NCBI RefSeq assembly: GCF_900637515.1
Contig: NZ_LR134375.1
Location: 1,474,501-1,538,500 of the forward strand
Length of the DNA stretch: 64,000 nucleotides
Origin: Veillonella dispar
GTDB taxonomy: Bacteria; Bacillota; Negativicutes; Veillonellales; Veillonellaceae
Direction of reading: 5' to 3'
Under the pieces are notes generated by a model that saw only the letters and a list, made by a program, of their open reading frames with translations, was not told the origin of the DNA and searched no databases. Both the position numbers and the translations under genes were made by a program. Of the stretch, positions 36,465 through 46,593 are shown piece after piece (position 1 is the first letter of the stretch; each line of letters starts with the position of its first letter).

Positions 36465-37988
36465 TTATTCAGCTGCTTCTTCTTCAGCTTCAATATGCTT
36501 AGGAGCTTCTGGTTTCATCAATGGGAACAACAATACATCGCGGATGGATGCAGAGTCTGTTAAGAACATAACGAGACGGTCAATACCAACACCTAAACCT
36601 GCTGTTGGAGGTAAACCGTATTCAAGAGCTGTAACGAAGTCTTCATCCATACGGTGAGCTTCATCATCGCCAGCTTCGCGTTCTTTCAATTGATCCAAGA
36701 AACGTTGTTTTTGGTCGATTGGGTCATTTAACTCGGAGAAGCCATTTGCCAATTCACGACCATAAATGAACGCTTCAAAACGTTCTGTAGCCAATGGATT
36801 TTCACGACTTGCTTTCGCAAGTGGAGAAATTTCTTTTGGATGACCATATACGATAGTTGGTTGAATCAAGTTTTCTTCTACATAATCTTCGAAGCAAAGA
36901 TTTAAGATTTTACCAATACCATCATTTTCTGTATATTCTACATTCAAACGATCTGCAATGGCACGAGCTTCTTCTACAGTAGTAACTGCATCAAAGTCTT
37001 CACCAGTGTATTTTTTTACACCTTCAGCCATTGTGATACGATTCCAAGGTGGAGTCAAATTGATTTCTGTACCTTGGTATGTGATTTCTTGTGTACCTAA
37101 AACCTCTTGTGCACAGTAGGACACAAGGTTTTCAGTTAAGCGAATAGCATCCTCAACATCGCCATAAGCTTGGTAAGATTCGATAGTAGTGAATTCTGGA
37201 TTATGACGGTTGTCGATACCTTCGTTACGGAAGCAACGGTTCATTTCGAATACGCGGTCCATACCACCAACGATCAAGCGTTTAAGGTACAATTCTGGTG
37301 CAATACGCATGTAAATATCGATATCAAGCGCATTGTGGTGAGTGATGAATGGACGAGCTGCAGCACCACCAGGGATAGCATGCATCATTGGTGTTTCTAC
37401 TTCCATGAAACCATCACGCATCATGTATTCGCGAATTTTAGCAACGATTTGGGAACGTTTTACAAATGTATCACGCACTTCAGGATTTACAATCAAATCA
37501 ACATAACGTTGACGGTAACGAAGTTCTGTATCCTTTAAACCATGCCATTTTTCTGGCAATGGACGTAAAGATTTAGATAACAAAGTTAATTTGTTAACTT
37601 TAATTGTAACTTCACCTGTATGAGTTTTAAATACATGACCTTCTACACCGATGATATCACCGATATCAAGCATTTTTACGTATTTATAAGCCTCTTCGCC
37701 CAATACATCTTTACGGAAATATACTTGAATATCCCCAGATTTATCACGAACATTGGCAAATGCTGTTTTACCATGGGAACGGATTGTCATCAAGCGCCCT
37801 GCAATAACTACAGGTTGACCATCATATTTCAAGAAGAAGTCATCTTTAATGTCTTTTGCATTATCTTTTACAATAAAACGTTGACCAAATGGATAGATGC
37901 CATCCGCTTCGTATTCAGCCAATTTGTCGCGGCGAATTTGCATTTGCTCATTCAGCTCTTCTTGTACATTTTTAATTTCTTCACTCAT
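36465..37988 (-). CDS. lysS: Lysyl-tRNA synthetase, class II
   Basis: Charges tRNA-Lys. The 507 residues comprise an N-terminal OB-fold anticodon-binding domain (about 55-180) and a class II core with motif 2 ([15 protein letters not shown]) and motif 3 ([14 protein letters not shown]). The ATG has AGAGG 7 nt upstream. It follows greA by 29 nt and ends with a strong terminator, so greA-lysS is a two-gene unit as in many Firmicutes. Confidence 0.97.
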   Translation of the reverse strand: MSEEIKNVQEELNEQMQIRRDKLAEYEADGIYPFGQRFIVKDNAKDIKDDFFLKYDGQPVVIAGRLMTIRSHGKTAFANVRDKSGDIQVYFRKDVLGEEAYKYVKMLDIGDIIGVEGHVFKTHTGEVTIKVNKLTLLSKSLRPLPEKWHGLKDTELRYRQRYVDLIVNPEVRDTFVKRSQIVAKIREYMMRDGFMEVETPMMHAIPGGAAARPFITHHNALDIDIYMRIAPELYLKRLIVGGMDRVFEMNRCFRNEGIDNRHNPEFTTIESYQAYGDVEDAIRLTENLVSYCAQEVLGTQEITYQGTEINLTPPWNRITMAEGVKKYTGEDFDAVTTVEEARAIADRLNVEYTENDGIGKILNLCFEDYVEENLIQPTIVYGHPKEISPLAKASRENPLATERFEAFIYGRELANGFSELNDPIDQKQRFLDQLKEREAGDDEAHRMDEDFVTALEYGLPPTAGLGVGIDRLVMFLTDSASIRDVLLFPLMKPEAPKHIEAEEEAAE

Positions 37989-38017
37989 GTTATCGCCTCT
38001 TCGTCAGTAAATGTAAA

Positions 38018-38491
38018 TTATTGGATTGCTAACACTTTGAATGTAACAGGACCATCTGGTGTGGAAACTTCTACTTCATCACCTTTACGTTTGCCCAAAA
38101 TAGCTTTACCTACAGGAGATTCGTTAGAGATACGGTTGTTGAATGGATCCGCTTCAGAGGAACCAACGATAACATATTCTAATTCGTCATTGTACATTGT
38201 ATCTAGTACCGTTACTTTGCTACCTACGGATACAACATCACCTTTTACGGATTCGTCGATGATTTTCGCAGTGTTAATTTTATTTTCAAGCTCTACAATA
38301 TGACCTTCGATGAAAGCTTGTTCATTTTTTGCATCATCATATTCAGAGTTTTCACTGATATCGCCATATTCAATAGCTGTCTTAATACGTTCAGACACTT
38401 CAATACGACGTACAGATTTATAATACATTAATTCTTCTTCTAATTTCTTTAAACCTTCGGCGGTAAGTAATGTTTCTTTTACGTCTGCCAT
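38018..38491 (-). CDS. greA: Transcription elongation factor GreA
   Basis: Binds the RNA polymerase secondary channel and rescues backtracked complexes by stimulating transcript cleavage. The 157 residues have an N-terminal coiled coil with the acidic tip ([15 protein letters not shown]) and a C-terminal FKBP-like domain ([17 protein letters not shown]). The ATG has GTGGGG upstream. A terminator separates it from dusB, and lysS follows closely. Confidence 0.96.
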   Translation of the reverse strand: MADVKETLLTAEGLKKLEEELMYYKSVRRIEVSERIKTAIEYGDISENSEYDDAKNEQAFIEGHIVELENKINTAKIIDESVKGDVVSVGSKVTVLDTMYNDELEYVIVGSSEADPFNNRISNESPVGKAILGKRKGDEVEVSTPDGPVTFKVLAIQ

Positions 38492-38527
38492 GGGTACCCC
38501 ACTCTTTCTACATATAAATTAAATAAG

Positions 38528-38556
38528 AAAAAAGTGCCATAGTAAGATGACACCTT
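38528..38556 (-). terminator. Terminator after dusB
   Basis: On the minus strand GTGTCAT pairs with ATGGCAC (one T-G wobble) around a 6-nt loop, followed by T6. It lies about 60 nt after the dusB stop. Confidence 0.7.
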
Positions 38557-38617
38557 ATCTTTTATTTCTAAATTATCTCAACCATTATATAAAAATACTA
38601 TTCATTTGTCAATCTGT

Positions 38618-39604
38618 CTACATTTCAGACAATATTTTACGGTATGATTCTAGCTCATTGTGAAAGCTTGTTACAGTATGAATTGTATTCACACGATTGC
38701 GCCAATATGCAGATTCAGGGAGGCCCTTCATATACCAGCCTGCATGAGTTCGTATTTCCTTAACGGCCATACTTTCACCCTTATATTGACATAAGAGATC
38801 AAAATGCTTTAACAACATGTCGAGACGTTCAATATCGCTCGGCGCCGCCAATACTTCACCAGTCGCCAAATAGTGATGAATACGATTAAAGATCCATGGA
38901 TTTCCCTGTGCACCACGGCCTACCATTACCGCATCACAACCCGTTTCATCAAGCATTTGTTTTGCATCTTCAGGCTCTACTATATCGCCATTACCAATAA
39001 CCGGTACAGACACAGCCTCTTTTACAGCCTTAATATAAGACCAATCAGCATGCCCACTGTACATTTGTTCCTTAGTACGGCCATGTACTGCAATAGCCGC
39101 CACACCTGTAGATTCGATGCGCTTAGCAAAGTCCACAACATTGATGGAATCACTATCCCAACCGATTCGCATTTTTACGGTTACAGGCACATCGACGGCC
39201 TTAACCGCAGCCTCTGCTACACGAGCTGCTAAATCTGGATTTTTCATAAGCGCAGAACCATCACCAGAGGTTACTACCTTTTTCACAGGACAGCCCATAT
39301 TAATATCTACAATATCGGCACCTGCATCAGCTACTACCTTTGCGCCTAATGCAATTGCTTCTGGATTGGAACCAAAGATTTGCATAGATACAGGGCGTTC
39401 TACCTCTTCAATACGCAACAATTCATGGGTGCGTTCATTTTTATATTTAATGCCCATGGCGCTGACCATTTCGGTGCAAACCAAAGCGGCCCCATGCTCT
39501 TTAGCAAGTAAGCGATAAGCGATATCGCTGACCCCTGCCATTGGCGCTAATATGGCTTGTCCGTCAATTTTGACAGCTCCAATTTGCCATTGTTTATTAT
39601 TCAT
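38618..39604 (-). CDS. dusB: tRNA-dihydrouridine synthase (DusB type)
   Basis: FMN-dependent reductase making dihydrouridine in tRNA. The 328 residues form a TIM barrel with the family start [13 protein letters not shown], the catalytic cysteine in [13 protein letters not shown] and GNGDI, and a C-terminal helical tRNA-binding domain. The ATG has GGGG 6 nt upstream. It is flanked by hairpin terminators on both sides and lies in the coaX-dus-lysS neighbourhood conserved in Bacillus. Confidence 0.94.
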   Translation of the reverse strand: MNNKQWQIGAVKIDGQAILAPMAGVSDIAYRLLAKEHGAALVCTEMVSAMGIKYKNERTHELLRIEEVERPVSMQIFGSNPEAIALGAKVVADAGADIVDINMGCPVKKVVTSGDGSALMKNPDLAARVAEAAVKAVDVPVTVKMRIGWDSDSINVVDFAKRIESTGVAAIAVHGRTKEQMYSGHADWSYIKAVKEAVSVPVIGNGDIVEPEDAKQMLDETGCDAVMVGRGAQGNPWIFNRIHHYLATGEVLAAPSDIERLDMLLKHFDLLCQYKGESMAVKEIRTHAGWYMKGLPESAYWRNRVNTIHTVTSFHNELESYRKILSEM

Positions 39605-39623
39605 ATATATCCCCTAATAAAAA

Positions 39624-39645
39624 GGGTACAGCATAAGCTGTACCC
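39624..39645 (-). terminator. Terminator after coaX
   Basis: A 9-bp perfect stem GGGTACAGC/GCTGTACCC with a 4-nt loop, followed on the minus strand by TTTTTATT. Confidence 0.88.
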
Positions 39646-39692
39646 GAATGTACACTACTTTGTTACATATTCGTAACTATATTATAGTAGCA

Positions 39693-40460
39693 TTATTTAT
39701 TTCTTTCGTAAATAAGGCGTAAACCTTCTAATGTAAGCATAGGTTCTACATGATCAATGCAGTCCGTAGCACTGCTAATGAGTTGTGCTAAACCGCCTGT
39801 AGCTACGACAGTTACATGATCACCCATTTCAGCTTTCATACGTGATACAAGTCCTTCCACTTGACCTACATAACCATAGAACATACCCGCCTGCATAGAG
39901 GATACGGTATTCCGGCAAATGACTTGACCTGGGTCTCTTACATCAATACGTGGTAATTTAGCAGCCCTTTGGAATAGAGCCTCTGCAGAAATGGTAACAC
40001 CTGGTGAGATAACACCACCCATATAATCGCCATTACCTTTAACCGCACAATAGGTAGTAGCCGTACCAAAGTCGATAATAATCAAGTCACCCTTGTATTT
40101 CTCATGAGCCGCTACAGCATTTACGATACGGTCAGCACCTACTTCACGAGGATTATCATACTTAATGGCGATACCAGTCTTAGTGCCAGGACCAACAATA
40201 AGAGGATTTACATTGAAATAACGTAAACAAACGCGCTCTAATGTAGGCATCAATGGTGGCACAACTGAGGAAATGATGATATCTTTAATATCCTTCACAT
40301 CAACCTTACGGTCATGGAAGAATAGGTTCATCATCAACATGCCATATTCATCGGTGGTCCGAACCCGATCCGTGGAAATACGCCAGTGACCTACAAGCTC
40401 CGTCTTGTCGTATACACCGAGAACAATATTGGTGTTCCCCACATCAATTACTAATAACAT
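39693..40460 (-). CDS. coaX: Type III pantothenate kinase
   Basis: Phosphorylates pantothenate in CoA synthesis; the type III family belongs to the acetate/sugar kinase fold and is not feedback-inhibited by CoA. The 255 residues show phosphate 1 ([13 protein letters not shown]), the GADRIVN segment and phosphate 2 ([13 protein letters not shown]). The ATG has AGGAGG upstream, 9 nt after the birA stop. The two cofactor genes are co-transcribed. Confidence 0.96.
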   Translation of the reverse strand: MLLVIDVGNTNIVLGVYDKTELVGHWRISTDRVRTTDEYGMLMMNLFFHDRKVDVKDIKDIIISSVVPPLMPTLERVCLRYFNVNPLIVGPGTKTGIAIKYDNPREVGADRIVNAVAAHEKYKGDLIIIDFGTATTYCAVKGNGDYMGGVISPGVTISAEALFQRAAKLPRIDVRDPGQVICRNTVSSMQAGMFYGYVGQVEGLVSRMKAEMGDHVTVVATGGLAQLISSATDCIDHVEPMLTLEGLRLIYERNK

Positions 40461-40469
40461 GAATGCCTC

Positions 40470-41444
40470 CTATTTGCGCGGACGAATTGATACGTCCCCT
40501 GCCATAATACGTTTAACTGTCCCATCTGGGATTCTTACTAATAAGTTACCATCTTCATCAATATCTGTAGCTACTCCTTCATAGGTATTTCCTGGTGCTC
40601 TTACTTCAATTTCCTCACCAAGTGTTACCGATAATTGACGCCATTCATTGAGAGTTTCCTCAAAACCACTATCGAGGACTTCATAATATTGATGTTCTAA
40701 GGATTCTAATATAATTTTAAAAGCTTCCGTCCGTTCAATATCAATGCCTTCCATAGTTAAGGATGTAGCGATCAACTTCAATTCTTCCGGGAGCTCTTCT
40801 TGTTTAGTCTTTACATTGACACCTATGCCCATAACAATATAGGAAATTTCCTCCATAGAGCCAGACATTTCAGTCAAGATGCCAACTAGTTTACGACCAT
40901 TCACAAGAATATCATTGGGCCATTTAATGCCTGCATCGGTGAGTCCCATTTTATGAAACGCTTTTGTTAAGGCTACGGCTGCCATCAATGTACATTTTGG
41001 TGCTTCTACAGGTGCAAAGTCAGGGCGCAAAATGAGACTAAACCATAGACCTTTCCCAAATGGAGAATACCAGCCCCGCGATAAACGACCTCGGCCAGCA
41101 GCCTGTTCCTCTGTTACAACAACAGTACCTTCTTCTGCACCTTGTTGTGCTAAGCGACGAGCTTCTAGGTTAGTAGATTCGGTAGTGTCCATATAGACAT
41201 ACCGTTTTCCAAATACATCCGTTTTTAAGATTTGCTTCATTGCTAATGGACTCAACAAATCAGGTTCCTCCAATAATCGATACCCCCTCTTGGTATAAGA
41301 TTCTATTTTATAGCCTTTTTGACGTAATGCCTTGATATGCTTCCAAATAGCTGTACGCGAAACATGACACGCTTCCGACATATCTTGTCCCGATACGAAA
41401 CCACCTTGGTTTTGTCTCAAGAATTCTAATACTTCATCACGCAT
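40470..41444 (-). CDS. birA: Bifunctional biotin-protein ligase / biotin repressor BirA
   Basis: Attaches biotin to carboxylase carriers and, as biotinyl-5'-AMP-bound dimer, represses biotin genes. The 324 residues include an N-terminal winged helix (about 1-65, VSRTAIWKHIKALRQKGY) followed by the ligase domain with the GRGRLSRGW ATP/biotin loop and IKWPNDIL, and an SH3-like C-terminal domain. The ATG has AAAGGGG 9 nt upstream. Its promoter has a near-perfect 20-bp palindrome at the expected transcript start, suggesting autoregulation. Biotin is needed for the methylmalonyl-CoA/propionate pathway that Veillonella uses. Confidence 0.95.
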   Translation of the reverse strand: MRDEVLEFLRQNQGGFVSGQDMSEACHVSRTAIWKHIKALRQKGYKIESYTKRGYRLLEEPDLLSPLAMKQILKTDVFGKRYVYMDTTESTNLEARRLAQQGAEEGTVVVTEEQAAGRGRLSRGWYSPFGKGLWFSLILRPDFAPVEAPKCTLMAAVALTKAFHKMGLTDAGIKWPNDILVNGRKLVGILTEMSGSMEEISYIVMGIGVNVKTKQEELPEELKLIATSLTMEGIDIERTEAFKIILESLEHQYYEVLDSGFEETLNEWRQLSVTLGEEIEVRAPGNTYEGVATDIDEDGNLLVRIPDGTVKRIMAGDVSIRPRK

Positions 41445-41462
41445 AGTTTAGAGCCCCTTTCT

Positions 41463-41482
41463 TTGTCAACCTAGGTTTACAA
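41463..41482. promoter_or_regulatory. 20-bp near-perfect palindrome at the birA transcription start
   Basis: TTGTCAACCTAGGTTTACAA is symmetric except for one base pair. Its arms resemble the BirA operator half-site (TTGTAAACC / GGTTTACAA) but without the usual spacer of about 15 nt. It overlaps the predicted +1 of birA. Confidence 0.65.
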
Positions 41483-41486
41483 TTCG

Positions 41487-41515
41487 ATTGTACAAGTGTA
41501 CCCTGTAAAATGCAA
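41487..41515 (-). promoter_or_regulatory. Promoter of birA-coaX
   Basis: On the minus strand: -35 TTGCAT (41510-41515), 17-nt spacer, -10 TACAAT (41487-41492). The palindrome 41463-41482 lies just downstream. Confidence 0.7.
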
Positions 41516-41535
41516 GGGGTATTTAAAAGAATTAA

Positions 41536-41544
41536 TGGTATAAT
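41536..41544 (+). promoter_or_regulatory. Extended -10 promoter of thrE
   Basis: The plus strand reads TGGTATAAT, a perfect extended -10 with no clear -35, about 70 nt before the thrE ATG and divergent from birA. Confidence 0.55.
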
Positions 41545-41615
41545 ACATGTAGTATTAAGTTATACCTTATGCAAAAGATAACAATAGTATGGTCTATCAT
41601 TATCTAGGGAGATAT

Positions 41616-42959
41616 ATGCGACAATTTACATTAGAAGAAAAAAATGAGGTTCTAGAGAATCCCTTTATCCATATTCATAGAAAACTTGATGTCCTATTAA
41701 ACATAGGCAAACTACTCATGGAATGTGGTGCAGATACAAATCGAATCATTGAAGAAATGTTAAAATCAGCCACATTTATGGGGATACCTCATAATTACTT
41801 AAATATTCATATTTCATATACCACTATCATGGTGAATCTATTGCATAAAGAGCGTTCCATAACAGTTTTTAGAAAAACACCGGTTCATGTTCCCAATATG
41901 GCCATGATCAATGCCGTATCTAAACTCACATGGCGCGCCTTTGAACGACATTACTCGCTCACTACCTATGAACAGTTAATTTCAAAATTAGATTCCACTA
42001 TTCCAGTATATCCTGATTGGATAAAGGGTATTGCTTGTGCCCTCGGATCAGCAGGCCTTGCCTTTTTGTATAGTGGCGATATGATAGCTTTTATAGTAAC
42101 AATTATTTGCTCATTAATCGGTTATTTTGGTCGCACCTTATCGGTACGCTTTGGTTGCAACGAATATGTAGGCATTGCATTAGGTGGATTTGCCGCCATG
42201 GTATCCGCCTATGGTTTTTATTCTCATATTGAACAAGCTTCACTAGTCTATGTACTCGTATGTTGTACCTTATTCATGATTCCTGGAGTACCACTCATCA
42301 ACGCTGTTATCGACACCATTAATAACCATATTCTATCAGGTATTACGCGGGCAATCAGAACTATCCTCATTGTAGGCAGTATGACCTTAGGCATGGCCAT
42401 GGCATTATACTTTAGCCCTATGCCGGCCTTTAGCTTTGTAGATATTAAGCCTCATGTATTATCCATTGAGCAAATTATAGGGGCTTTTACAGCAGCCGCA
42501 TCCTTTGCAGTATTATTTAACGCTCCTGTACGGTTACTAGTATCCATTGGTATTGGTGGTATATTATGCGTATTTATCCGCAATTTATTAGCTGTTGAAT
42601 TTGGCTTTTCCATTCCAGGTGCTACCTTTGTAGGCGCTGCTGTAATGAGCGTGATCTATGTAAAAGTTTCTACTTGGCTGAGAACATCTAGCACAATTAT
42701 CATCGTCCCATCTGCTATAGCCTTAATGCCTGGTATTCTGTATTATCGTTTTCTATTCGATATGCTTCACATCAACGCACTCAACGAATCCGGTCTCGTA
42801 CATATGGTACAAAATGGTGTAACAGGTATTTTAACAATCGTTGGCATCGCGGTCGGTGTGGCCATTCCTAATGTATTAGCACAGAAATACTTAAAATCAC
42901 TTAAGGAACGTCGTATACAAGAATATTTAGCAACCCGCCACATCAATGATGGACAATAA
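41616..42959 (+). CDS. thrE: Threonine/serine exporter family protein (ThrE)
   Basis: Inner-membrane exporter of the ThrE family (DUF1212 plus DUF3815), 447 residues. The N-terminal domain (about 15-115) is cytoplasmic, with the conserved CGADTNRIIEEM motif. About ten transmembrane helices follow, with PGVPLINAVIDTINNH between the two halves. In other bacteria the two halves are separate proteins (YjjP/YjjB). The ATG at 41616 has AGGGAG 4 nt upstream, whereas the ATG nine codons earlier has no ribosome site. It is one of only two plus-strand genes in the window. Substrates in this organism are inferred from the family only. Confidence 0.85.
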   Translation: MRQFTLEEKNEVLENPFIHIHRKLDVLLNIGKLLMECGADTNRIIEEMLKSATFMGIPHNYLNIHISYTTIMVNLLHKERSITVFRKTPVHVPNMAMINAVSKLTWRAFERHYSLTTYEQLISKLDSTIPVYPDWIKGIACALGSAGLAFLYSGDMIAFIVTIICSLIGYFGRTLSVRFGCNEYVGIALGGFAAMVSAYGFYSHIEQASLVYVLVCCTLFMIPGVPLINAVIDTINNHILSGITRAIRTILIVGSMTLGMAMALYFSPMPAFSFVDIKPHVLSIEQIIGAFTAAASFAVLFNAPVRLLVSIGIGGILCVFIRNLLAVEFGFSIPGATFVGAAVMSVIYVKVSTWLRTSSTIIIVPSAIALMPGILYYRFLFDMLHINALNESGLVHMVQNGVTGILTIVGIAVGVAIPNVLAQKYLKSLKERRIQEYLATRHINDGQ

Positions 42960-42994
42960 AAAAGAGCTGGTCTCAATTGAGATCAGCTCTTTTT
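42959..42994. terminator. Bidirectional terminator between thrE and ftsH
   Basis: A 16-bp stem, AAAAAGAGCTGGTCTC against GAGATCAGCTCTTTTT with one wobble, with A and T runs on both sides, overlapping the thrE stop. It serves the convergent thrE (plus) and ftsH (minus) transcripts. Confidence 0.92.
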
Positions 42995-43008
42995 ATTTGG
43001 ACAATCCA

Positions 43009-44937
43009 TTATTTAATTTCGTTAGAAGGTGTTTCACTAGGAGCATCCACTGTAGCAGTGTTTTCTTTAGCTTCAACCACCTCTGGTACGACAATACCTG
43101 CCGCTTCTAGAGCTTCTTTAGACTCCTCAACTTCAGGGGCTTTCGTTGTACCATATTTGTAAAGATTATCTACTGCTTTCGCATCGATTGTTTCTTCCTC
43201 TAATAAAGCATTTGCCATATCATGTAAGAATTTCTCGTTATCGCTAAGAAGTTTTGTTACGTCTTTATACGCTTCTTCAACAATGCGATGAATTTCAGCA
43301 TCAATTTTTGCAGCAATTTCTTCACTGTAGTTGCGTTCATGGCCAAGGTTTTTACCCAAGAATACTTGTTCTTGTTGTTCACCAAATACGATAGGACCAA
43401 GCTCATCGCTCATGCCCCAACGCGTTACCATAGCGCGTGCTGTATTCGTTACGCTTTGAAGGTCACCAGAAGCACCTGTACTGATTTCATCTAAAATCAA
43501 AGCCTCTGCAATTCGACCACCAAGGGCTACGCGAATATCTGCCAATAATTGAGATTTTGTTTTGTAGTTTTGTTCCTCTGTAGGAAGCATCATAGTGTAA
43601 CCACCTGCTGCGCCACGAGGAATGATTGTTACCTTATGAACAGGATCTGCATGAGGCAACAAATGTGCCACGATGGCATGACCAGATTCATGGTAGGCTG
43701 TTAACTTGCGGTCTTTCTCGCTCACAATATGACTGCGACGTTCAGGACCCATGCTAACCTTTTCACTAGCTTCTTCAACTTCAGCCATAGTGATAACTTT
43801 TTTGTTAAGGCGAGCTGCCAATAAAGCCGCTTCATTTAACAAGTTGTTCAAGTCAGCACCAGTAAAGCCTGGAGTTTTCTTAGCAATTGTTTTCAAGTCT
43901 ACATCGTCAGCTAATGGCTTGTTACGAGCATGTACTTTTAAGATTGCTTCACGACCGCGTAAGTCTGGACGACCTACGATAACTTGACGGTCAAAACGAC
44001 CTGGACGCAAAAGCGCTGGGTCAAGAATATCTGGGCGGTTTGTGGCAGCGATAGTAATAATACCTTCGTTGGCACCGAAACCATCCATTTCAACGAGTAA
44101 TTGATTCAATGTTTGTTCACGTTCATCGTGACCACCACCAAGACCTGCGCCACGTTGGCGACCTACCGCATCAATTTCGTCGATAAAGATGATACATGGA
44201 GCATTCTTTTTCGCTTGTGTGAAAAGATCACGCACACGAGAAGCACCAACACCTACGAACATTTCTACGAAGTCAGAACCAGAAATCGTAAAGAATGGTA
44301 CCCCTGCTTCACCAGCAACGGCTTTAGCAAGCAATGTTTTACCTGTACCTGGAGGACCTGCGAGCAATACACCTTTCGGAATTTTAGCACCGATTGTTGT
44401 AAATTTACCTGGATCCTTCAAGAATTCTACTACTTCTTCTAATTCTTGTTTTGCTTCTTCAGCACCTGCTACATCTTTAAAGCTAACCTTTACGTTACCT
44501 TCACCCATCAATTTAGCACGGCTTTTACCAAAGTTCATCACTCGGCCACCGCCACCTTGAGTTTGTTGCATAATAAAGAAGAACAATACAACCAAGATGA
44601 TAATAGGAATAGCAGAACCTAACAGGCTCATCCACCAAGCTGGTTGCTCAGGTGGAGCTGCTGTAATTTCTACGCCATTATCTTGTAATGTTTTAATTAA
44701 TGTTTCATCACTTGGCGCATAAGAATTGAACTCTGTTCCATTTTTTAGTTTACCTTTAATACCATGATCATTGGTAATCGTTACGGACTCAACCTTTTTC
44801 TGTTGTACTTGTTGAATAAATCCTGTGTAACTTAGTTCAGATTTATTCGCACTTTGACCAGAGAAAGCGTCAATGGCGATAACGAAAGCGGCAATGATAA
44901 GTAAGTAAAGGACGATATTTTTTGTAAATCGACCCAA
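43009..44937 (-). CDS. ftsH: ATP-dependent zinc metalloprotease FtsH
   Basis: Membrane-bound AAA protease that degrades misfolded membrane proteins; in proteobacteria it also degrades LpxC. The 642 residues have transmembrane helices at about 8-24 and 102-124 with a small periplasmic domain between. The AAA module follows (Walker A GPPGTGKT 194-201, Walker [10 protein letters not shown], and the second region of homology), then the zinc site HESGH (416-420). The C-terminal tail is Glu/Ala-rich. The start is TTG at 44937 with AAAGGGG 7 nt upstream. Gene order tilS-hpt-ftsH is the classical Firmicute arrangement. Confidence 0.97.
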   Translation of the reverse strand: MGRFTKNIVLYLLIIAAFVIAIDAFSGQSANKSELSYTGFIQQVQQKKVESVTITNDHGIKGKLKNGTEFNSYAPSDETLIKTLQDNGVEITAAPPEQPAWWMSLLGSAIPIIILVVLFFFIMQQTQGGGGRVMNFGKSRAKLMGEGNVKVSFKDVAGAEEAKQELEEVVEFLKDPGKFTTIGAKIPKGVLLAGPPGTGKTLLAKAVAGEAGVPFFTISGSDFVEMFVGVGASRVRDLFTQAKKNAPCIIFIDEIDAVGRQRGAGLGGGHDEREQTLNQLLVEMDGFGANEGIITIAATNRPDILDPALLRPGRFDRQVIVGRPDLRGREAILKVHARNKPLADDVDLKTIAKKTPGFTGADLNNLLNEAALLAARLNKKVITMAEVEEASEKVSMGPERRSHIVSEKDRKLTAYHESGHAIVAHLLPHADPVHKVTIIPRGAAGGYTMMLPTEEQNYKTKSQLLADIRVALGGRIAEALILDEISTGASGDLQSVTNTARAMVTRWGMSDELGPIVFGEQQEQVFLGKNLGHERNYSEEIAAKIDAEIHRIVEEAYKDVTKLLSDNEKFLHDMANALLEEETIDAKAVDNLYKYGTTKAPEVEESKEALEAAGIVVPEVVEAKENTATVDAPSETPSNEIK

Positions 44938-44980
44938 AAGATTACCCCTTTCAATAATAATTTAGTTGTATAAACGAATT

Positions 44981-45007
44981 GAGTACATCTCATCGAGAGA
45001 TGCACTC
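44981..45007 (-). promoter_or_regulatory. Hairpin between hpt and ftsH
   Basis: GAGTACATCTC pairs with GAGATGCACTC apart from one position, with a 5-nt loop, about 45 nt before the ftsH start. No T run follows, so it is more likely an mRNA structure or operator than a terminator. It is not a CIRCE element. Confidence 0.4.
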
Positions 45008-45025
45008 ATATATTATATCATATTT

Positions 45026-45571
45026 TTAATTTTGATACATTTCTTCCTTTAAAATACCGATATAAGGCAAGTGACGATATTTTTCCGCGTAGTCTAAACC
45101 ATAACCGATAACAAAGTAGTCAGGAATGATAAAGCCTACATAGTCTACTTCTACGTCCATTTTACGGCGCTCAGGTTTATTCAATAACGCTGCAAGACGT
45201 ACGCTTTTAGCGCCACGAGCATGTAAATTTTCTAGCAAGTAATGTAATGTTGTACCAGTATCACCGATATCTTCCACAACAAGCACATGCTTCCCCTCTA
45301 CAGAGCGATCCAAATCTTTTAGAATTCGTACTACACCTGTACTAGTTGTGCCACTACCATAGCTAGAGCAAGAAATAAAATCAAAACTTACATCTACACT
45401 ATCATCAATAGCGCGAGCTAAGTCTGTAAAGAAAACGATGGCTCCCTTTAACACCCCTACAAGCACTACAGATTCATTTTTATAGTCTTCGCTAATTGCT
45501 TTACCTAACTCGGCTACACGAGCCTGTAATTGTTCCGCTGTATATAAAATCTCTTTTGCGTCTTGATGCAT
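45026..45571 (-). CDS. hpt: Hypoxanthine phosphoribosyltransferase
   Basis: Purine salvage enzyme converting hypoxanthine (and guanine) to IMP/GMP with PRPP. The 181 residues carry the PRPP-binding loop VVEDIGDTGTTL and the family's LVGVLKGAIVFFTDL. The ATG has GGAGG 8 nt upstream. It lies between tilS and ftsH, 23 nt after tilS. With guaD nearby, it offers two fates for guanine. Confidence 0.95.
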   Translation of the reverse strand: MHQDAKEILYTAEQLQARVAELGKAISEDYKNESVVLVGVLKGAIVFFTDLARAIDDSVDVSFDFISCSSYGSGTTSTGVVRILKDLDRSVEGKHVLVVEDIGDTGTTLHYLLENLHARGAKSVRLAALLNKPERRKMDVEVDYVGFIIPDYFVIGYGLDYAEKYRHLPYIGILKEEMYQN

Positions 45572-45594
45572 CTATATGACCTCCACGATTCATA

Positions 45595-46593
45595 TTAATG
45601 TTTGCAATATACCTTTATTGTATCACATTGAGCAATTACTTTTATACTTTTTATAGTGAAAGTTTTCGCTTCTCCGGTGTTAACAATATCTAGTAATTGC
45701 TCTTGATGGGCTGTAGTAAGCGTTATATCAGAGTCAATAGAGCTTACCAAACGCTGCCACAAACGACGTTGTATGGCTAATGGTTCCTTTCGTAAAGCCC
45801 TACGAGATAAACGCATTTCACCCTTATCAATAGTCACTAATCGCTTAAAAGCTTGCACTGTCAAATCAGAGATCACAGCTAAATCTTCACTTACAGAACC
45901 TCCTAATCTAGCGATAGCATCTACTACATTAGGGTTAATCGATTCTAACTCAGGTATAACGCGATGACGAATTTTATTTCGCTGGTATCGAATATCATCA
46001 TTTGTAGAATCAATACAATACGTGAGCTTTCTATCGGCTAAATAAGCTAATAATTCCTCTTTTGGAACATCTAATAAAGGTCTAATCACAGGAATATCAT
46101 AGTCATTGCTGACTACAGCCATACCTGTTAGCCCGTTTAATCCTGTACCTCTAATGAGATGCGCTAGAATCGACTCAGCTTGATCGTCTTTGTGGTGAGC
46201 TACTGAAATATAATCATACCCCTCAGACTGGGCAATTTCATTTAACCATTGATAACGTACTTGGCGGCCTATAGTTTCTTCAGACTTTTTATGTTCCTTA
46301 CTTAGGCTCGGTACATCAAAGGTAGCGGAATAAAATGGCAGACCTAATTCTTCCACTTGATGTTGGAGCCATAAGACCTCATCTTTACTTTCAGGGCGAA
46401 TACAGTGATCCACAATGGCTACACCTATTTTGTATGTTGTATGACGATGCGTAGCAATATCATGTAACAAATACAATAGAGCCATTGAATCGGGACCACC
46501 AGAGCAAGCTACTAGAATTCGACTATTTTCAGGAAATAGATTATGTGATTTTAAGGTGTGATTAATGGTTCGAATAAGTTCTTTTACATTCAC
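45595..46593 (-). CDS. tilS: tRNA(Ile)-lysidine synthetase
   Basis: Modifies C34 of the AUA-reading tRNA-Ile to lysidine, essential for correct Ile decoding. The PP-loop SGGPDSMALLYLL lies near residue 30, and the RNKIRHRVIPEL motif near residue 200. At about 332 residues it is short compared with B. subtilis (472), closer to the compact type with a reduced C-terminal domain. The GTG at 46593 has GGAGG 9 nt upstream and was chosen over an in-frame ATG seven codons earlier. It overlaps the ppx gene by 32 nt. Confidence 0.92.
   Translation of the reverse strand: MNVKELIRTINHTLKSHNLFPENSRILVACSGGPDSMALLYLLHDIATHRHTTYKIGVAIVDHCIRPESKDEVLWLQHQVEELGLPFYSATFDVPSLSKEHKKSEETIGRQVRYQWLNEIAQSEGYDYISVAHHKDDQAESILAHLIRGTGLNGLTGMAVVSNDYDIPVIRPLLDVPKEELLAYLADRKLTYCIDSTNDDIRYQRNKIRHRVIPELESINPNVVDAIARLGGSVSEDLAVISDLTVQAFKRLVTIDKGEMRLSRRALRKEPLAIQRRLWQRLVSSIDSDITLTTAHQEQLLDIVNTGEAKTFTIKSIKVIAQCDTIKVYCKH

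Noticed and set aside
41463-41482. Attachment site or integrase core site
   Set aside because: The palindrome sits at a promoter start, and no integrase or repeated copy is present; an operator is the simpler explanation.
44981-45007. CIRCE heat-shock operator before ftsH
   Set aside because: The arms do not match TTAGCACTC/GAGTGCTAA and the spacing is wrong.
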